Position numbers and translations under genes: made by a program. 64,000 nt of DNA from Microbacterium sp. BH-3-3-3 (GTDB lineage Bacteria > Actinomycetota > Actinomycetes > Actinomycetales > Microbacteriaceae), in NCBI RefSeq assembly GCF_007679045.1, contig NZ_VEFS01000001.1, positions 720,610-784,609 on the forward strand, read 5' to 3'. The notes beneath the pieces were generated by a model. That model saw only the letters and a program-made list of their open reading frames with translations. It did not search any database and had not been told where the DNA came from. Every line of letters starts with the position of its first letter. Within the stretch, counting starts at the first letter, position 1. Below are positions 15,308-22,117 of the stretch, one piece after another.

Positions 15308-16207
15308 ATGTACACGCTCTCACCCGCATCCTTTTCGCGTCTGTCGCAGGTCACGCCCGCGGCGTCCGCCACCTCGACGACCGTCGTCATTGTCGTATTC
15401 GTCGTCCTGGCCGTGGCCGCCGCCGTGGTCGGGGTTGTCTTAGTCATCCGCGCACGGCGTCGTCGGATTGTCGTGGATACCAGCTCGGCTCTTTCAGAGC
15501 TCACGACACTCAACAACCGCTACGCGGAGGCAGTGACCCCGTTGTCCGTCATTCGTCTCGACTTCGGCTTCCGTGCTCCCACAAAAGCCAAGTTCGATCA
15601 GTTCGATCTCGACGGCTTCGGGCGGTCTAACGTTCTCGAGCAGGAGACTGCGCTCGAGAAGGCGATCGCGGTACGCAGGACTGTTCTCCGCACGTACTCG
15701 ATGTATTCGAATGACGTCGTCACGCTTGGCGGGCAGCACATCGGTCACAGTTCCGACGACCGCTTGCGGAGCGACACCTACCTGAAAATCGAGAAGAGTC
15801 TGTTCAACAAGTGGATTTTGGCCCGTCCGACACCGCTCGCGAAGGTCGAGATCTCGGCGACGTACACGAGCCCTCAGGGCCGCAACAGCTACGCACGCTC
15901 TACGGTATGGGACTTCGACGAACTCGCTCGCAACCTGTCGGCCGCGCAAGCCATTCGGGCCGAGCGAAGCACTGTTTCATATCTCCGTAGCAAAGAACGC
16001 AGCCTGCTCACCTCTCGTCTGCGCGCGGACATTCTCCGCCGTGATGGATATCGCTGCCGAATGTGCGGAAGAGCCGCCGACCACGGCATCACGTTGCACG
16101 TCGACCACATCATCCCGGTCAGTCGAAACGGCCGCTCGATCCCCGAGAATCTGCAGACCCTTTGCCAGGACTGCAATCTCGGGAAGAGCAATCGCTTCGT
16201 CGGTTGA
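15308..16207 (+). CDS. Membrane-anchored HNH nuclease-like protein
   Basis: A 299-residue protein. Residues 24-48 form one hydrophobic segment (TTVVIVVFVVLAVAAAVVGV), followed by a basic stop-transfer RARRRR. A middle region of about 180 residues matches no family I know. The C-terminal 70 residues are a HNH endonuclease domain: CRMCG at about 251-255, LHVDHIIPVSRNG, and LCQDCNLGKSN with the paired cysteines. GC content is lower than in its neighbours and codon use is less biased, suggesting acquisition. It starts 69 bp after an odd tRNA-like sequence. A defence or DNA-processing role is possible; the membrane anchor is unusual for a HNH nuclease. Confidence 0.8.
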   Translation: MYTLSPASFSRLSQVTPAASATSTTVVIVVFVVLAVAAAVVGVVLVIRARRRRIVVDTSSALSELTTLNNRYAEAVTPLSVIRLDFGFRAPTKAKFDQFDLDGFGRSNVLEQETALEKAIAVRRTVLRTYSMYSNDVVTLGGQHIGHSSDDRLRSDTYLKIEKSLFNKWILARPTPLAKVEISATYTSPQGRNSYARSTVWDFDELARNLSAAQAIRAERSTVSYLRSKERSLLTSRLRADILRRDGYRCRMCGRAADHGITLHVDHIIPVSRNGRSIPENLQTLCQDCNLGKSNRFVG

Positions 16208-16283
16208 GTTCATCTCGATATCTTCAGAGCACTCGGGCAATCACGAGAAGCCCGCGCGGGCCGGAGCCTGCCAGACTGAAAGC

Positions 16284-16508
16284 ATGACCTCCCCCGCCCC
16301 CGAAGACGTGCCCGTCGGCAGCGAGGGCATCCGCCTCGGCCAGTTCATGAAGTTCGCCAGCATCCTCGACTCCGGCGGAGACGTCAAAGAGGCCATCATC
16401 GACGGCTACGTCGAGGTCAACGGCGAGGTCGACCGTCGCCGAGGCCGCCAGCTGCAGGTGGGCGACGTCGTGACCTTCGAGGGCCGCTCCTTCCGCGTTC
16501 AGGCCTGA
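16284..16508 (+). CDS. S4 domain RNA-binding protein (YaaA/RlbA-like)
   Basis: A 74-residue protein consisting of a single S4 RNA-binding domain: IRLGQFMKFASILDSGGDVKEAI, then the VEVNGEVDRRRGRQLQVGDVV turn. Proteins of this size bind structured RNA and are often linked to ribosome function. The last eight codons and the following bases (16487-16516) are repeated almost exactly at 17048-17077, just before a good terminator hairpin. This suggests that a 561-bp insertion separated the gene from its original terminator. Confidence 0.88.
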   Translation: MTSPAPEDVPVGSEGIRLGQFMKFASILDSGGDVKEAIIDGYVEVNGEVDRRRGRQLQVGDVVTFEGRSFRVQA

Positions 16509-16516
16509 TCCGGCCC
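16487..16516. repeat. 30-bp direct repeat, left copy (3' end of S4 gene)
   Basis: These 30 bases, beginning CTCCTTCCGCGTTCAGG, cover the last codons and stop of the S4 gene. They recur at 17048-17077 with one mismatch (T to C at base 24). The two copies flank a 531-bp segment with one gene, as expected for target duplication by integration or for recombination within the gene end. Confidence 0.8.
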
Positions 16517-16617
16517 GACATTGGCGCGATGAGCCACCCCTCGTCACCTGAAGCGGCCCGCCCTGCTGCGCTGCAAAGCGCTTGCGCACTGTCATCCGCT
16601 CCGGAAGCGTGACCCAC

Positions 16618-17007
16618 ATGGACAATCGCGAGAATGCCGTCGCCGCTGAAAGTTGGATCGCTCGTTACGTCCGCGCGTGGTCGACGAACGACCCGGACGA
16701 CATCCGCTCCCTTTTCACGGAGGAGGCCGAGTACCGCGACGGGCCGTCGACCCCTCCGTGGGTGGGTCGCGACGCGATCGTCGACGCGTGGCTCGCTCAG
16801 AAGGACGAACCGGGAACGTGGTCGTTCACGCACGAGCTCGTCGCGGTCGACGGCGACGTCGCCGTGATCCGCGGGTGGACGGACTACCCCAACGCCACTG
16901 CGAAAGCGAGACACTACGACAACATGATGGTCATCCGGCTCGCCGAAGACGGCCGTGCCGCGCTCTTCACCGACTGGTGGGTGGCGTCGACACCATCCGA
17001 TTCGTGA
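16618..17007 (+). CDS. SnoaL-like / nuclear transport factor 2 fold protein
   Basis: A 129-residue protein of the NTF2-like superfamily: helix ESWIARYVRAWSTNDPDDIRSLFTEEAEYRD, then a cone of beta strands with GRDAIVDAWLAQ, WSFTHELVAVDGDVAVIRGWTDY and VIRLAEDGRAALFTDWWV. Members are ligand-binding proteins, small enzymes or polyketide-cyclase relatives, so the function cannot be set from fold alone. The ATG at 16618 gives MDNREN. It is the only gene between the two copies of the 30-bp direct repeat, so it probably arrived by insertion behind the S4 gene. Confidence 0.8.
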   Translation: MDNRENAVAAESWIARYVRAWSTNDPDDIRSLFTEEAEYRDGPSTPPWVGRDAIVDAWLAQKDEPGTWSFTHELVAVDGDVAVIRGWTDYPNATAKARHYDNMMVIRLAEDGRAALFTDWWVASTPSDS

Positions 17008-17047
17008 ACGGGTCCGTTCTGCACCGCCATGTCGATGTAGTGACCCC

Positions 17048-17077
17048 CTCCTTCCGCGTTCAGGCCTGACCCGGCCC
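17048..17077. repeat. 30-bp direct repeat, right copy
   Basis: It matches 16487-16516 at 29 of 30 positions. Here it is not part of a gene. It sits 7 bp before the terminator hairpin at 17085-17115, the position where the S4 gene end would lie if the intervening segment were removed. Confidence 0.8.
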
Positions 17078-17084
17078 ACACGAA

Positions 17085-17115
17085 AGGCCCGCCACCCCGA
17101 CGGGGAAGCGGGCCT
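17085..17115. terminator. Hairpin terminator, bidirectional
   Basis: AGGCCCGC (17085-17092) pairs with GCGGGCCT (17108-17115), and an inner CCCC/GGGG pair extends the stem. It lies between the SnoaL/S4 unit on the plus strand and the His-rich gene on the minus strand, and can serve both. Confidence 0.65.
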
Positions 17116-17153
17116 CGAACACCCCGCGCTCGTGACACGGGATGCCGCACGAC

Positions 17154-17450
17154 TCAGTGCTCGTCGTAGTGGTCGGCGTGCAGCGCGTGACGGTGGCCGT
17201 CGTGCACGTAGTCGGCGTGGTCGTCGTGCACGACCTTCTCGTGACCGCAGTCGTCGCCGTGACGGTGCTCGTCGACGGAGTGCTCGGCGTGCGACTCGTG
17301 CTCGTCGTAGTGGTCGCCGTGCAGCGCGTGTCGATGCGTTCCGTGCACGTAGTCGAGGTGGTCGCCGTGCTCGATCTTCTCGTGGCCGCAGTCGTCGCCG
17401 TGTGCGTGCTCGTCGATCGTGTGCTCCGCGTGGGTCTCGGGCGTGCTCAT
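17154..17450 (-). CDS. Histidine-rich repeat protein, probable zinc buffer or chaperone
   Basis: A 98-residue acidic protein made of two tandem units of about 47 residues, each with the order HAEH-(T/S)-(I/V)-DEH, HGDDCGHEK, DYVH, HRHALH, DHYDEH. I count 26 histidines and two cysteines. No signal peptide is visible. Such His/Asp/Cys density suits Zn2+ or Ni2+ binding. AGGAGT precedes the ATG. The gene lies 128 bp downstream of the zinc-free L36 gene on the same strand and probably shares its Zur-type promoter, so storage or delivery of zinc under starvation is a reasonable inference. The repeats are close in DNA as well, pointing to a recent internal duplication. Confidence 0.8.
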   Translation of the reverse strand: MSTPETHAEHTIDEHAHGDDCGHEKIEHGDHLDYVHGTHRHALHGDHYDEHESHAEHSVDEHRHGDDCGHEKVVHDDHADYVHDGHRHALHADHYDEH

Positions 17451-17578
17451 TCTTCACTCCTGTGGTCTTTCGGAATCCGGACAGCGGCGGCGCGTGCCGT
17501 CCACGGCCCCCACGACACCATCACCTCCGTCTCACGACAAGAGCTTGCGACGCGGACTCACCCCGACGCAGACCGCGG

Positions 17579-17701
17579 TCATCCCTGTCGGCCCTTGAAC
17601 CGCGGGTTCGCCTTGTTGATGACGAACACGCGCCCTCGACGCCGGACGACCTGAGCTCCTGGCTGTTTCTTCAGCGACGCCAGCGATGCGCGAACCTTCA
17701 T
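17579..17701 (-). CDS. rpmJ: 50S ribosomal protein L36, zinc-free paralogue
   Basis: A 40-residue bL36 of the B type: it begins [19 protein letters not shown] and ends with the [19 protein letters not shown] tail. The four zinc-ligand residues (C-C-C-H) of the A type are missing, so it is the C-minus form that replaces zinc-bound L36 when zinc is scarce. AAGGAGG stands at ideal spacing before the ATG. A 15-bp Zur-box-like dyad lies 15 bp upstream of the start. The divergent gene is a CobW-C (COG0523-like) protein, a usual member of Zur regulons. Confidence 0.92.
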   Translation of the reverse strand: MKVRASLASLKKQPGAQVVRRRGRVFVINKANPRFKGRQG

Positions 17702-17715
17702 GACATCCTCCTTGT

Positions 17716-17730
17716 TGATAACCGTTCTCA
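17716..17730. promoter_or_regulatory. Zur-box-like operator
   Basis: TGATAACCGTTCTCA fits the pattern TGANAA-N3-TTNTCA, close to the actinobacterial Zur box (TGAAAATGATTTTCA type). It lies in the 80-bp divergent gap between rpmJ and the CobW-C gene, in the only AT-rich patch there. Zur-Zn would repress both directions and release them on zinc loss. Confidence 0.75.
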
Positions 17731-17781
17731 TCTACACGATAGAGTCATTGCAGCCCCATCGACGAACGAGAGGCGGATGCC

Positions 17782-18777
17782 ATGCCCCGAACAATCGCCA
17801 TCATGGGCGTGTGCGCCCCGGAGCGCCGCGCCTACGCCGAGCGCACCGCCGTCGCGCTCGCGCGCCCCCTGCACCTGCTGCGCTATGCCGACCTGCGCGT
17901 CTCGCACGCGCTCCCGCTCCCCCGCCCGCGTGCCGACGACACATCGGCGGTCGTCGACCTGGGCACCGACGTCGATCTCGTGCACGCGATCACCGCGCGG
18001 GGAGCAGCGCAGGTCGAGGCGGTGTGCGTGGTCGACGCCCGCCACATGATCGGCGACCTTCTCGACGACGCTCCCCTCGCGGCATCCGCAAGGCCCGGTG
18101 ACACCCGCGGCGATGTCGGTGCCCGCGCTCGACAGGCGGCGCTGGCGCTGGAGCTGGCGACGCGCATCGTCTGGATCAACTGGGAACGCGTGCCCACCCA
18201 CGCTCTCGCGGTGCAGATGGCCCTCGCCTCGCACCTGAACCCCTCCGCCATCGTGCGGCTCTCGCGCGACCCCCTGAGCGACCTGCAGTCCGAGGCCGTG
18301 CACGAAGGCGAGATGCTCGAGCGCGCCGGGTGGGTACGCGCCTTGAACGACGAGCACGACCCCTACATGCACGACAACCGCGTCTTCACGCTGCGCTACG
18401 AGCAGGTGCGGCCGTTCCACCCCGGCCGCCTGTCGACCGCGCTCGACCGCCTCGACGACGGCGCCGCCGGACGCCTCGTGCGCTCCGCGGGCTTCTGCCG
18501 GCTGGCGTCGCGGCCGGGCATCCTCGCGCGGTGGGAGCACGTCGGTTCCGCGATGTGGCTCGAACCTCTGGGAGCCGACGACGGCCGCATGGGCCTCGGA
18601 CAGGAGATCGTCTTCACCGGTCTCGATCTGTCGGCCCCGCGCCTCGGACACCTCCTCGATGCCGCCGCGCTCACCGACGACGAGCTCGCCGCCGGCCCCT
18701 CCGCGTGGGTGCGCTACGACGACCCTCTTCCCGCGTGGCCCGTGGTGAGTTCTGCGATTCCGGATGCCGATGACTGA
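17782..18777 (+). CDS. CobW C-terminal domain protein without GTPase P-loop
   Basis: A 331-residue relative of the COG0523/CobW family of zinc metallochaperone GTPases. The C-terminal half is a convincing CobW_C domain: RPFHPGRLSTALDRL, LVRSAGFCRLASRPGILARWEHVG and the closing WVRYDDPLPAW. The N-terminal half keeps the outline of the fold but begins IAIMGVCAPERRAYAERTA, where GxxGxGKT is expected, and the CxCC metal motif is absent. GTP hydrolysis therefore looks lost. It is divergent from rpmJ across a Zur-type box, so a zinc-starvation role is likely even if the mechanism differs from that of ZagA/ZigA. Confidence 0.8.
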   Translation: MPRTIAIMGVCAPERRAYAERTAVALARPLHLLRYADLRVSHALPLPRPRADDTSAVVDLGTDVDLVHAITARGAAQVEAVCVVDARHMIGDLLDDAPLAASARPGDTRGDVGARARQAALALELATRIVWINWERVPTHALAVQMALASHLNPSAIVRLSRDPLSDLQSEAVHEGEMLERAGWVRALNDEHDPYMHDNRVFTLRYEQVRPFHPGRLSTALDRLDDGAAGRLVRSAGFCRLASRPGILARWEHVGSAMWLEPLGADDGRMGLGQEIVFTGLDLSAPRLGHLLDAAALTDDELAAGPSAWVRYDDPLPAWPVVSSAIPDADD

Positions 18778-18814
18778 CGCGGCGCGCGCACGGCCCGTGT
18801 GATTGGATCGAGGC

Positions 18815-19333
18815 GTGCAGCTCGAGGCCATCGACGTGATCGATCGCAAGATCATCGATCAGCTGCGCCTCGACGGCCGTCGTTCCTTCGGTCAGATCGC
18901 CCGCTACGTCGGATTGTCCGAGGCGAGCGTGCGCCAGCGGTACAAGCGGCTTCTCGACCTGGGTGTGGTGCAGGTCATCGGCATGCCGAACAGCCCCAAG
19001 CTCGGATTGCTCGAAGTGCGCCTGTCGATCCGCGTGCGCGGAACCACGGTCGACGCCGTGGCGCACGCGCTCTCGGCCCTCGCGCCCGTCAAGTACGTCG
19101 GCGCGTGCATCGGCGCCTACGACCTGATCGTCGACGTGCGCTGCGAGACGCAGACCGAGCTCACCGCGTTCCTCACCGACACCCTGCACACGATCCCCGG
19201 CATCGCCGTCGTCGACACGACGAACATCCTCGAGGTGATCAAAGACGAGTATCTGTGGTCGGGCTTCCGTGACCCGGTCGGCCGTTTGACCCGGCCGCAT
19301 CCGTCTGCCGGATCGCGCCCGGCTGGGTCGTGA
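18815..19333 (+). CDS. Lrp/AsnC family regulator (first of pair)
   Basis: A 172-residue Lrp/AsnC regulator with N-terminal helix-turn-helix (IDRKIIDQLRLDGRRSFGQIARYVGLSEASVRQRYKRLLDLGVV) and a C-terminal RAM ligand domain (about 70-145) with the GAYDLIVDVRCE strand. A GTG at 18815 is preferred because GGATC lies seven bases upstream; a TTG at 18803 is an alternative. Its last 95 bp overlap the 3' end of another Lrp gene on the opposite strand. It may control the amide/amine catabolic cluster that ends with that gene. Confidence 0.85.
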   Translation: MQLEAIDVIDRKIIDQLRLDGRRSFGQIARYVGLSEASVRQRYKRLLDLGVVQVIGMPNSPKLGLLEVRLSIRVRGTTVDAVAHALSALAPVKYVGACIGAYDLIVDVRCETQTELTAFLTDTLHTIPGIAVVDTTNILEVIKDEYLWSGFRDPVGRLTRPHPSAGSRPAGS

Positions 19334-19835
19334 CCGCCCCGGTGGTCCCTGCGGCGCCGGCGGATCCGCCGACGGCGCGCTGACCTGACTGGTCGCGCAG
19401 CCCGTTCCACGAGTAGTCCTTGTACAACCGTGTCAGCACGTACTGGTCGATGGTCGTCACGCCCGGCGTGCGCCGGAGCTCATCGAGCAGCTCGACGAGC
19501 TGGGTCAGGTCGCGAGCCGTCGCTTCAAGGTAGATGTCGTGCGCTCCGGAGGTGAGCGAGACGTGCCCGATCATCGGGTTCGACGCGAGCGAACGGGCCA
19601 CCTGCCGGGGGCGCAGCCCCTGCACCGACAGCATGAGGCGCACCGACTGATGCCCGAGCGTCAGCGGGTTGCACAGCGCGACGATCCGGAGGATCCCCGA
19701 TGAGGTCAGTCGGCTGACGCGCGTGCGCACCGTCGCCTCGGACACGCCGACGATCGCCGCCATCTCCGTGTAGGCGCGGCGGCCGTCCTCGACGAGGAGT
19801 TCGACGAGGCGACGGTCCAGATCGTCGGCGCTCAT
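19239..19835 (-). CDS. Lrp/AsnC family regulator (second of pair)
   Basis: A 198-residue Lrp/AsnC regulator. The helix-turn-helix (LDRRLVELLVEDGRRAYTEMAAIVGVSEATVRTRVSRL) is followed by a RAM domain with GAHDIYLEATARD. A Gly/Ala/Thr-rich tail (about 155-198) has no clear fold and is encoded largely within the overlap with the convergent lrp gene. It is the last gene of the minus-strand cluster running from the permeases at 26.1 kb, 35 bp after the DUF849 gene, so it probably senses a substrate or product of that pathway. Confidence 0.85.
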   Translation of the reverse strand: MSADDLDRRLVELLVEDGRRAYTEMAAIVGVSEATVRTRVSRLTSSGILRIVALCNPLTLGHQSVRLMLSVQGLRPRQVARSLASNPMIGHVSLTSGAHDIYLEATARDLTQLVELLDELRRTPGVTTIDQYVLTRLYKDYSWNGLRDQSGQRAVGGSAGAAGTTGAVTTQPGAIRQTDAAGSNGRPGHGSPTTDTRL

Positions 19836-19870
19836 GCTCTCATTCTCGCGCGTCGGCGCTCACCCGCGGC

Positions 19871-20599
19871 TCACTCGGCGTCCGACCACCGCCGCGCGGT
19901 CCGCACCATCTCGCTGTTGTCGGGGGCGATCGACCCGTCGGGGAGGGTCAGCATGTCCTCGAAACCGACGCGCACTTCGCATCCGTCCTCGATCGCCGCG
20001 CGCACGACCGGCCAGGCGGTCTGGTCATACCCGTGGTAGAGCATCGGTACCGTCACCCCGGCCTCACGCAGTGCAGCGGCGATGCGCCGCGAGTGGTCCA
20101 CGGCATCCTGGATCTGCTCGTCTTCGGGCTCGATGAGGATGCGGACGTTCTCGTGGAGGGTCGGCGAGGCGAGGAGCGCGGGCACCTCGTCGATGTGCCA
20201 CACCGCACTCTCGAGCACCATCCCGCGCTCGCGCACGAGCACGGCGGCCTCGGCCGCCCCCTCTTCCGAGAATGCGACGGAGGCGAAATCGGGGAGCCAC
20301 TCCTCGGGCCACTCCGCGATCAGGCGCATCCGCTCCTCGTGTCCCGAACACGTCCACAGCCCTGTGGTGGTTCCGACGACGATGCCGGGATCACGTTCCC
20401 GGATGCCGCGCACCATGCGGGCGATCTCGTCGGGCGCGATCGTCTGGGCGCCGTCGTCGGTGCGCGCATGGGCGTGCACGACATCGGCTCCGGCACGCAC
20501 GGCCGCGACCGCGGCATCCGCGATCTGCTCGACGGTGAGGGGAATGGCGGAGTGTTCGTCGCGCGAGCGACCTCCGTTGATGGCGGCCTTGATGAGCAT
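19871..20599 (-). CDS. Beta-keto acid cleavage enzyme (DUF849/BKACE)
   Basis: A 242-residue TIM-barrel enzyme of the BKACE family, whose founding member Kce condenses a beta-keto acid with acetyl-CoA to give acetoacetate and a new CoA ester. Visible signatures are the start IKAAINGGRS, the metal-binding VVHAHAR near residue 40, and the C-terminal VRVGFEDMLTLPDG. It is somewhat shorter than Kce itself (about 270). AGGAGA precedes the ATG. Its neighbours are a RraA-like protein, a nitrilase-type hydrolase and a polyamine-type importer. The true substrate is unknown, because BKACE specificity varies widely. Confidence 0.88.
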   Translation of the reverse strand: MLIKAAINGGRSRDEHSAIPLTVEQIADAAVAAVRAGADVVHAHARTDDGAQTIAPDEIARMVRGIRERDPGIVVGTTTGLWTCSGHEERMRLIAEWPEEWLPDFASVAFSEEGAAEAAVLVRERGMVLESAVWHIDEVPALLASPTLHENVRILIEPEDEQIQDAVDHSRRIAAALREAGVTVPMLYHGYDQTAWPVVRAAIEDGCEVRVGFEDMLTLPDGSIAPDNSEMVRTARRWSDAE

Positions 20600-20626
20600 G
20601 GTTCTCCTGCGCTTTCGCTGTCGTCG

Positions 20627-21298
20627 TCAGTGGCCGGTGAGGGCGTCGAGCATGGCCGTCGCACCCGTCAGCTCGCCCAGGCGACCGCCCGCGCGCAGCT
20701 GTGCGACGAGCTCGGGCTCTTCGGCGTCGTCGTCGAGCGCGGTGTCGATCAACGCGGCGACCGTCGCCGCCGCAGCGATGAACACCCCGTTGCGATCGGC
20801 CAGCACGACGTCGCCGGGCTGCACCGGCACGCCGCCGCACGTGACCGCGATGTTGTGGCCACCGGCATCCACCCCCAGCAGCTTCGTGGTCAGCACGCTC
20901 GTGCCCCGCGCGTAGACGGGGATGCCGAACGCCTCCACTTCGTCGAGGTCGGTGACGACACCGTCGACGACGATTCCGGCCGCTCCGCGGATGCTGAGAG
21001 CGGCCGCGAGAACCTCGCCCACCGGTGCGTGCCGCACGTCTCCCCCGGTGTCGATGACGAACACGTCACCCGGCTCGCACCAGCCCGCGGCGTGATGGAG
21101 CGCGGTGGAGTCCTGCGCGGTGAGGCGCACCGTGACGGCACGCCCGACGACCCGACGATCGCCGGTCTGTCGACGGATCTCAGGGTCGACGAAGCCTTCC
21201 TCGAGGTAGTGGCCGAGGGTCGGGAATGACACGCGTTCGAGTTTCGCAACGAGGTCGGGGTCGAGGGCGGACGGCGTCGGGCCGGAGGTGTAGGGCAT
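20627..21298 (-). CDS. RraA family protein (aldolase/decarboxylase-like)
   Basis: A 223-residue member of the RraA/HMG aldolase fold. Typical elements are FPTLGHYLEEGFVDPEIR near the start, GDVFVIDTGGDVRHAPVGEVLAAAL, the GIVVDGVVTDLDEVEAFGIPVYARG segment and the GDVVLADRNGVFI motif. In catabolic clusters such proteins are usually 4-hydroxy-2-oxo acid aldolases or oxaloacetate decarboxylases, not RNase E inhibitors. It is three bases from the nitrilase gene stop and 27 bases from the next gene start, so it lies within one operon. Confidence 0.85.
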   Translation of the reverse strand: MPYTSGPTPSALDPDLVAKLERVSFPTLGHYLEEGFVDPEIRRQTGDRRVVGRAVTVRLTAQDSTALHHAAGWCEPGDVFVIDTGGDVRHAPVGEVLAAALSIRGAAGIVVDGVVTDLDEVEAFGIPVYARGTSVLTTKLLGVDAGGHNIAVTCGGVPVQPGDVVLADRNGVFIAAAATVAALIDTALDDDAEEPELVAQLRAGGRLGELTGATAMLDALTGH

Positions 21299-21301
21299 GG
21301 A

Positions 21302-22117
21302 TCAGTCCAGGAGGGAGAGGTGGGCGGAGAGGCGGCGATTCGACAGCGCGGGCAGCGCGTCGCGCACCTCGGCGATGCGATCGAGCGAGACGGGCACGAT
21401 GCCGATCGCGCGACCGGTGGCGGGCAGGTGCGCCTGCTCGACCCCGAGGGGGTCGATGACGAGGCTCGTGCCGATGCAGTCGGGCGAGGATGATCCGGAT
21501 GCCAGCACCCAGCACGTGTTCTCGATCGCGCGAGCGGTGAGCAGGGTGGTCCAGTGCTCGACCTTGCGGTGACCGGCGACCCAGGCCGCCGACACGCTGA
21601 GCACGTCGGCGCCGCGCGAGACGAGGTCGCGCGCCAGCTCGGGGAAGCGCAGGTCGTAGCAGTTGACCAGTCCGACGGCCACGCCGTCGATCAGCACGAG
21701 CGGCGGCAGCTCGTGCCCGGCGGTGACGTAATCGGATTCGCGATAGGTGAAGGCGTCGTAGAGGTGCAGCTTGCGGTACACGTCGACCAACTCGCCGCGC
21801 GGGTTGACGACGACGAGGGTGTTGAAGGGTCGCTCGGAGCCACTGGGCTCGTAGCCCCCGGCGATGATCCACAGATCGTGCCGCATGGCGAGTTCCGACA
21901 GGTGCGCGAGGAACGCGGGCCACTCTCGGGCGACGACGTCTGCACGCTCCGACGCGTCGATCTCGCCTGCGACGAGCATCGCCTCCTCGGGCAGCACGAG
22001 CAGACGCACTCCCTCGGCCGACGCGTCGGCGGCGAGCGCGGTGACCTCGTCGCGGTTGTGAGCGGCGTCGGTGGTGGGAGCCATCTGCCCCACGGCGGCC
22101 AGCAGGACCGGGTTCAT
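21302..22117 (-). CDS. Carbon-nitrogen hydrolase (nitrilase superfamily)
   Basis: A 271-residue amidohydrolase. The nitrilase catalytic triad is seen as glutamate in LLVLPEEAM (about 42), lysine in YRKLHLYDAF (about 117) and cysteine in VGLVNCYDLRFPELAR (about 152). This points to hydrolysis of an amide or carbamoyl group, releasing ammonia. The start at 22117 overlaps the stop of the ABC ATPase gene in an ATGA, so the two are translationally coupled. That links import of the substrate to its deamidation. Confidence 0.9.
   Translation of the reverse strand: MNPVLLAAVGQMAPTTDAAHNRDEVTALAADASAEGVRLLVLPEEAMLVAGEIDASERADVVAREWPAFLAHLSELAMRHDLWIIAGGYEPSGSERPFNTLVVVNPRGELVDVYRKLHLYDAFTYRESDYVTAGHELPPLVLIDGVAVGLVNCYDLRFPELARDLVSRGADVLSVSAAWVAGHRKVEHWTTLLTARAIENTCWVLASGSSSPDCIGTSLVIDPLGVEQAHLPATGRAIGIVPVSLDRIAEVRDALPALSNRRLSAHLSLLD

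Noticed and set aside
15291..15516. Small minus-strand gene opposite the start of the HNH nuclease
   Set aside because: It is a Thr/Arg-rich frame antisense to the membrane segment of the HNH gene, without ribosome site or family.
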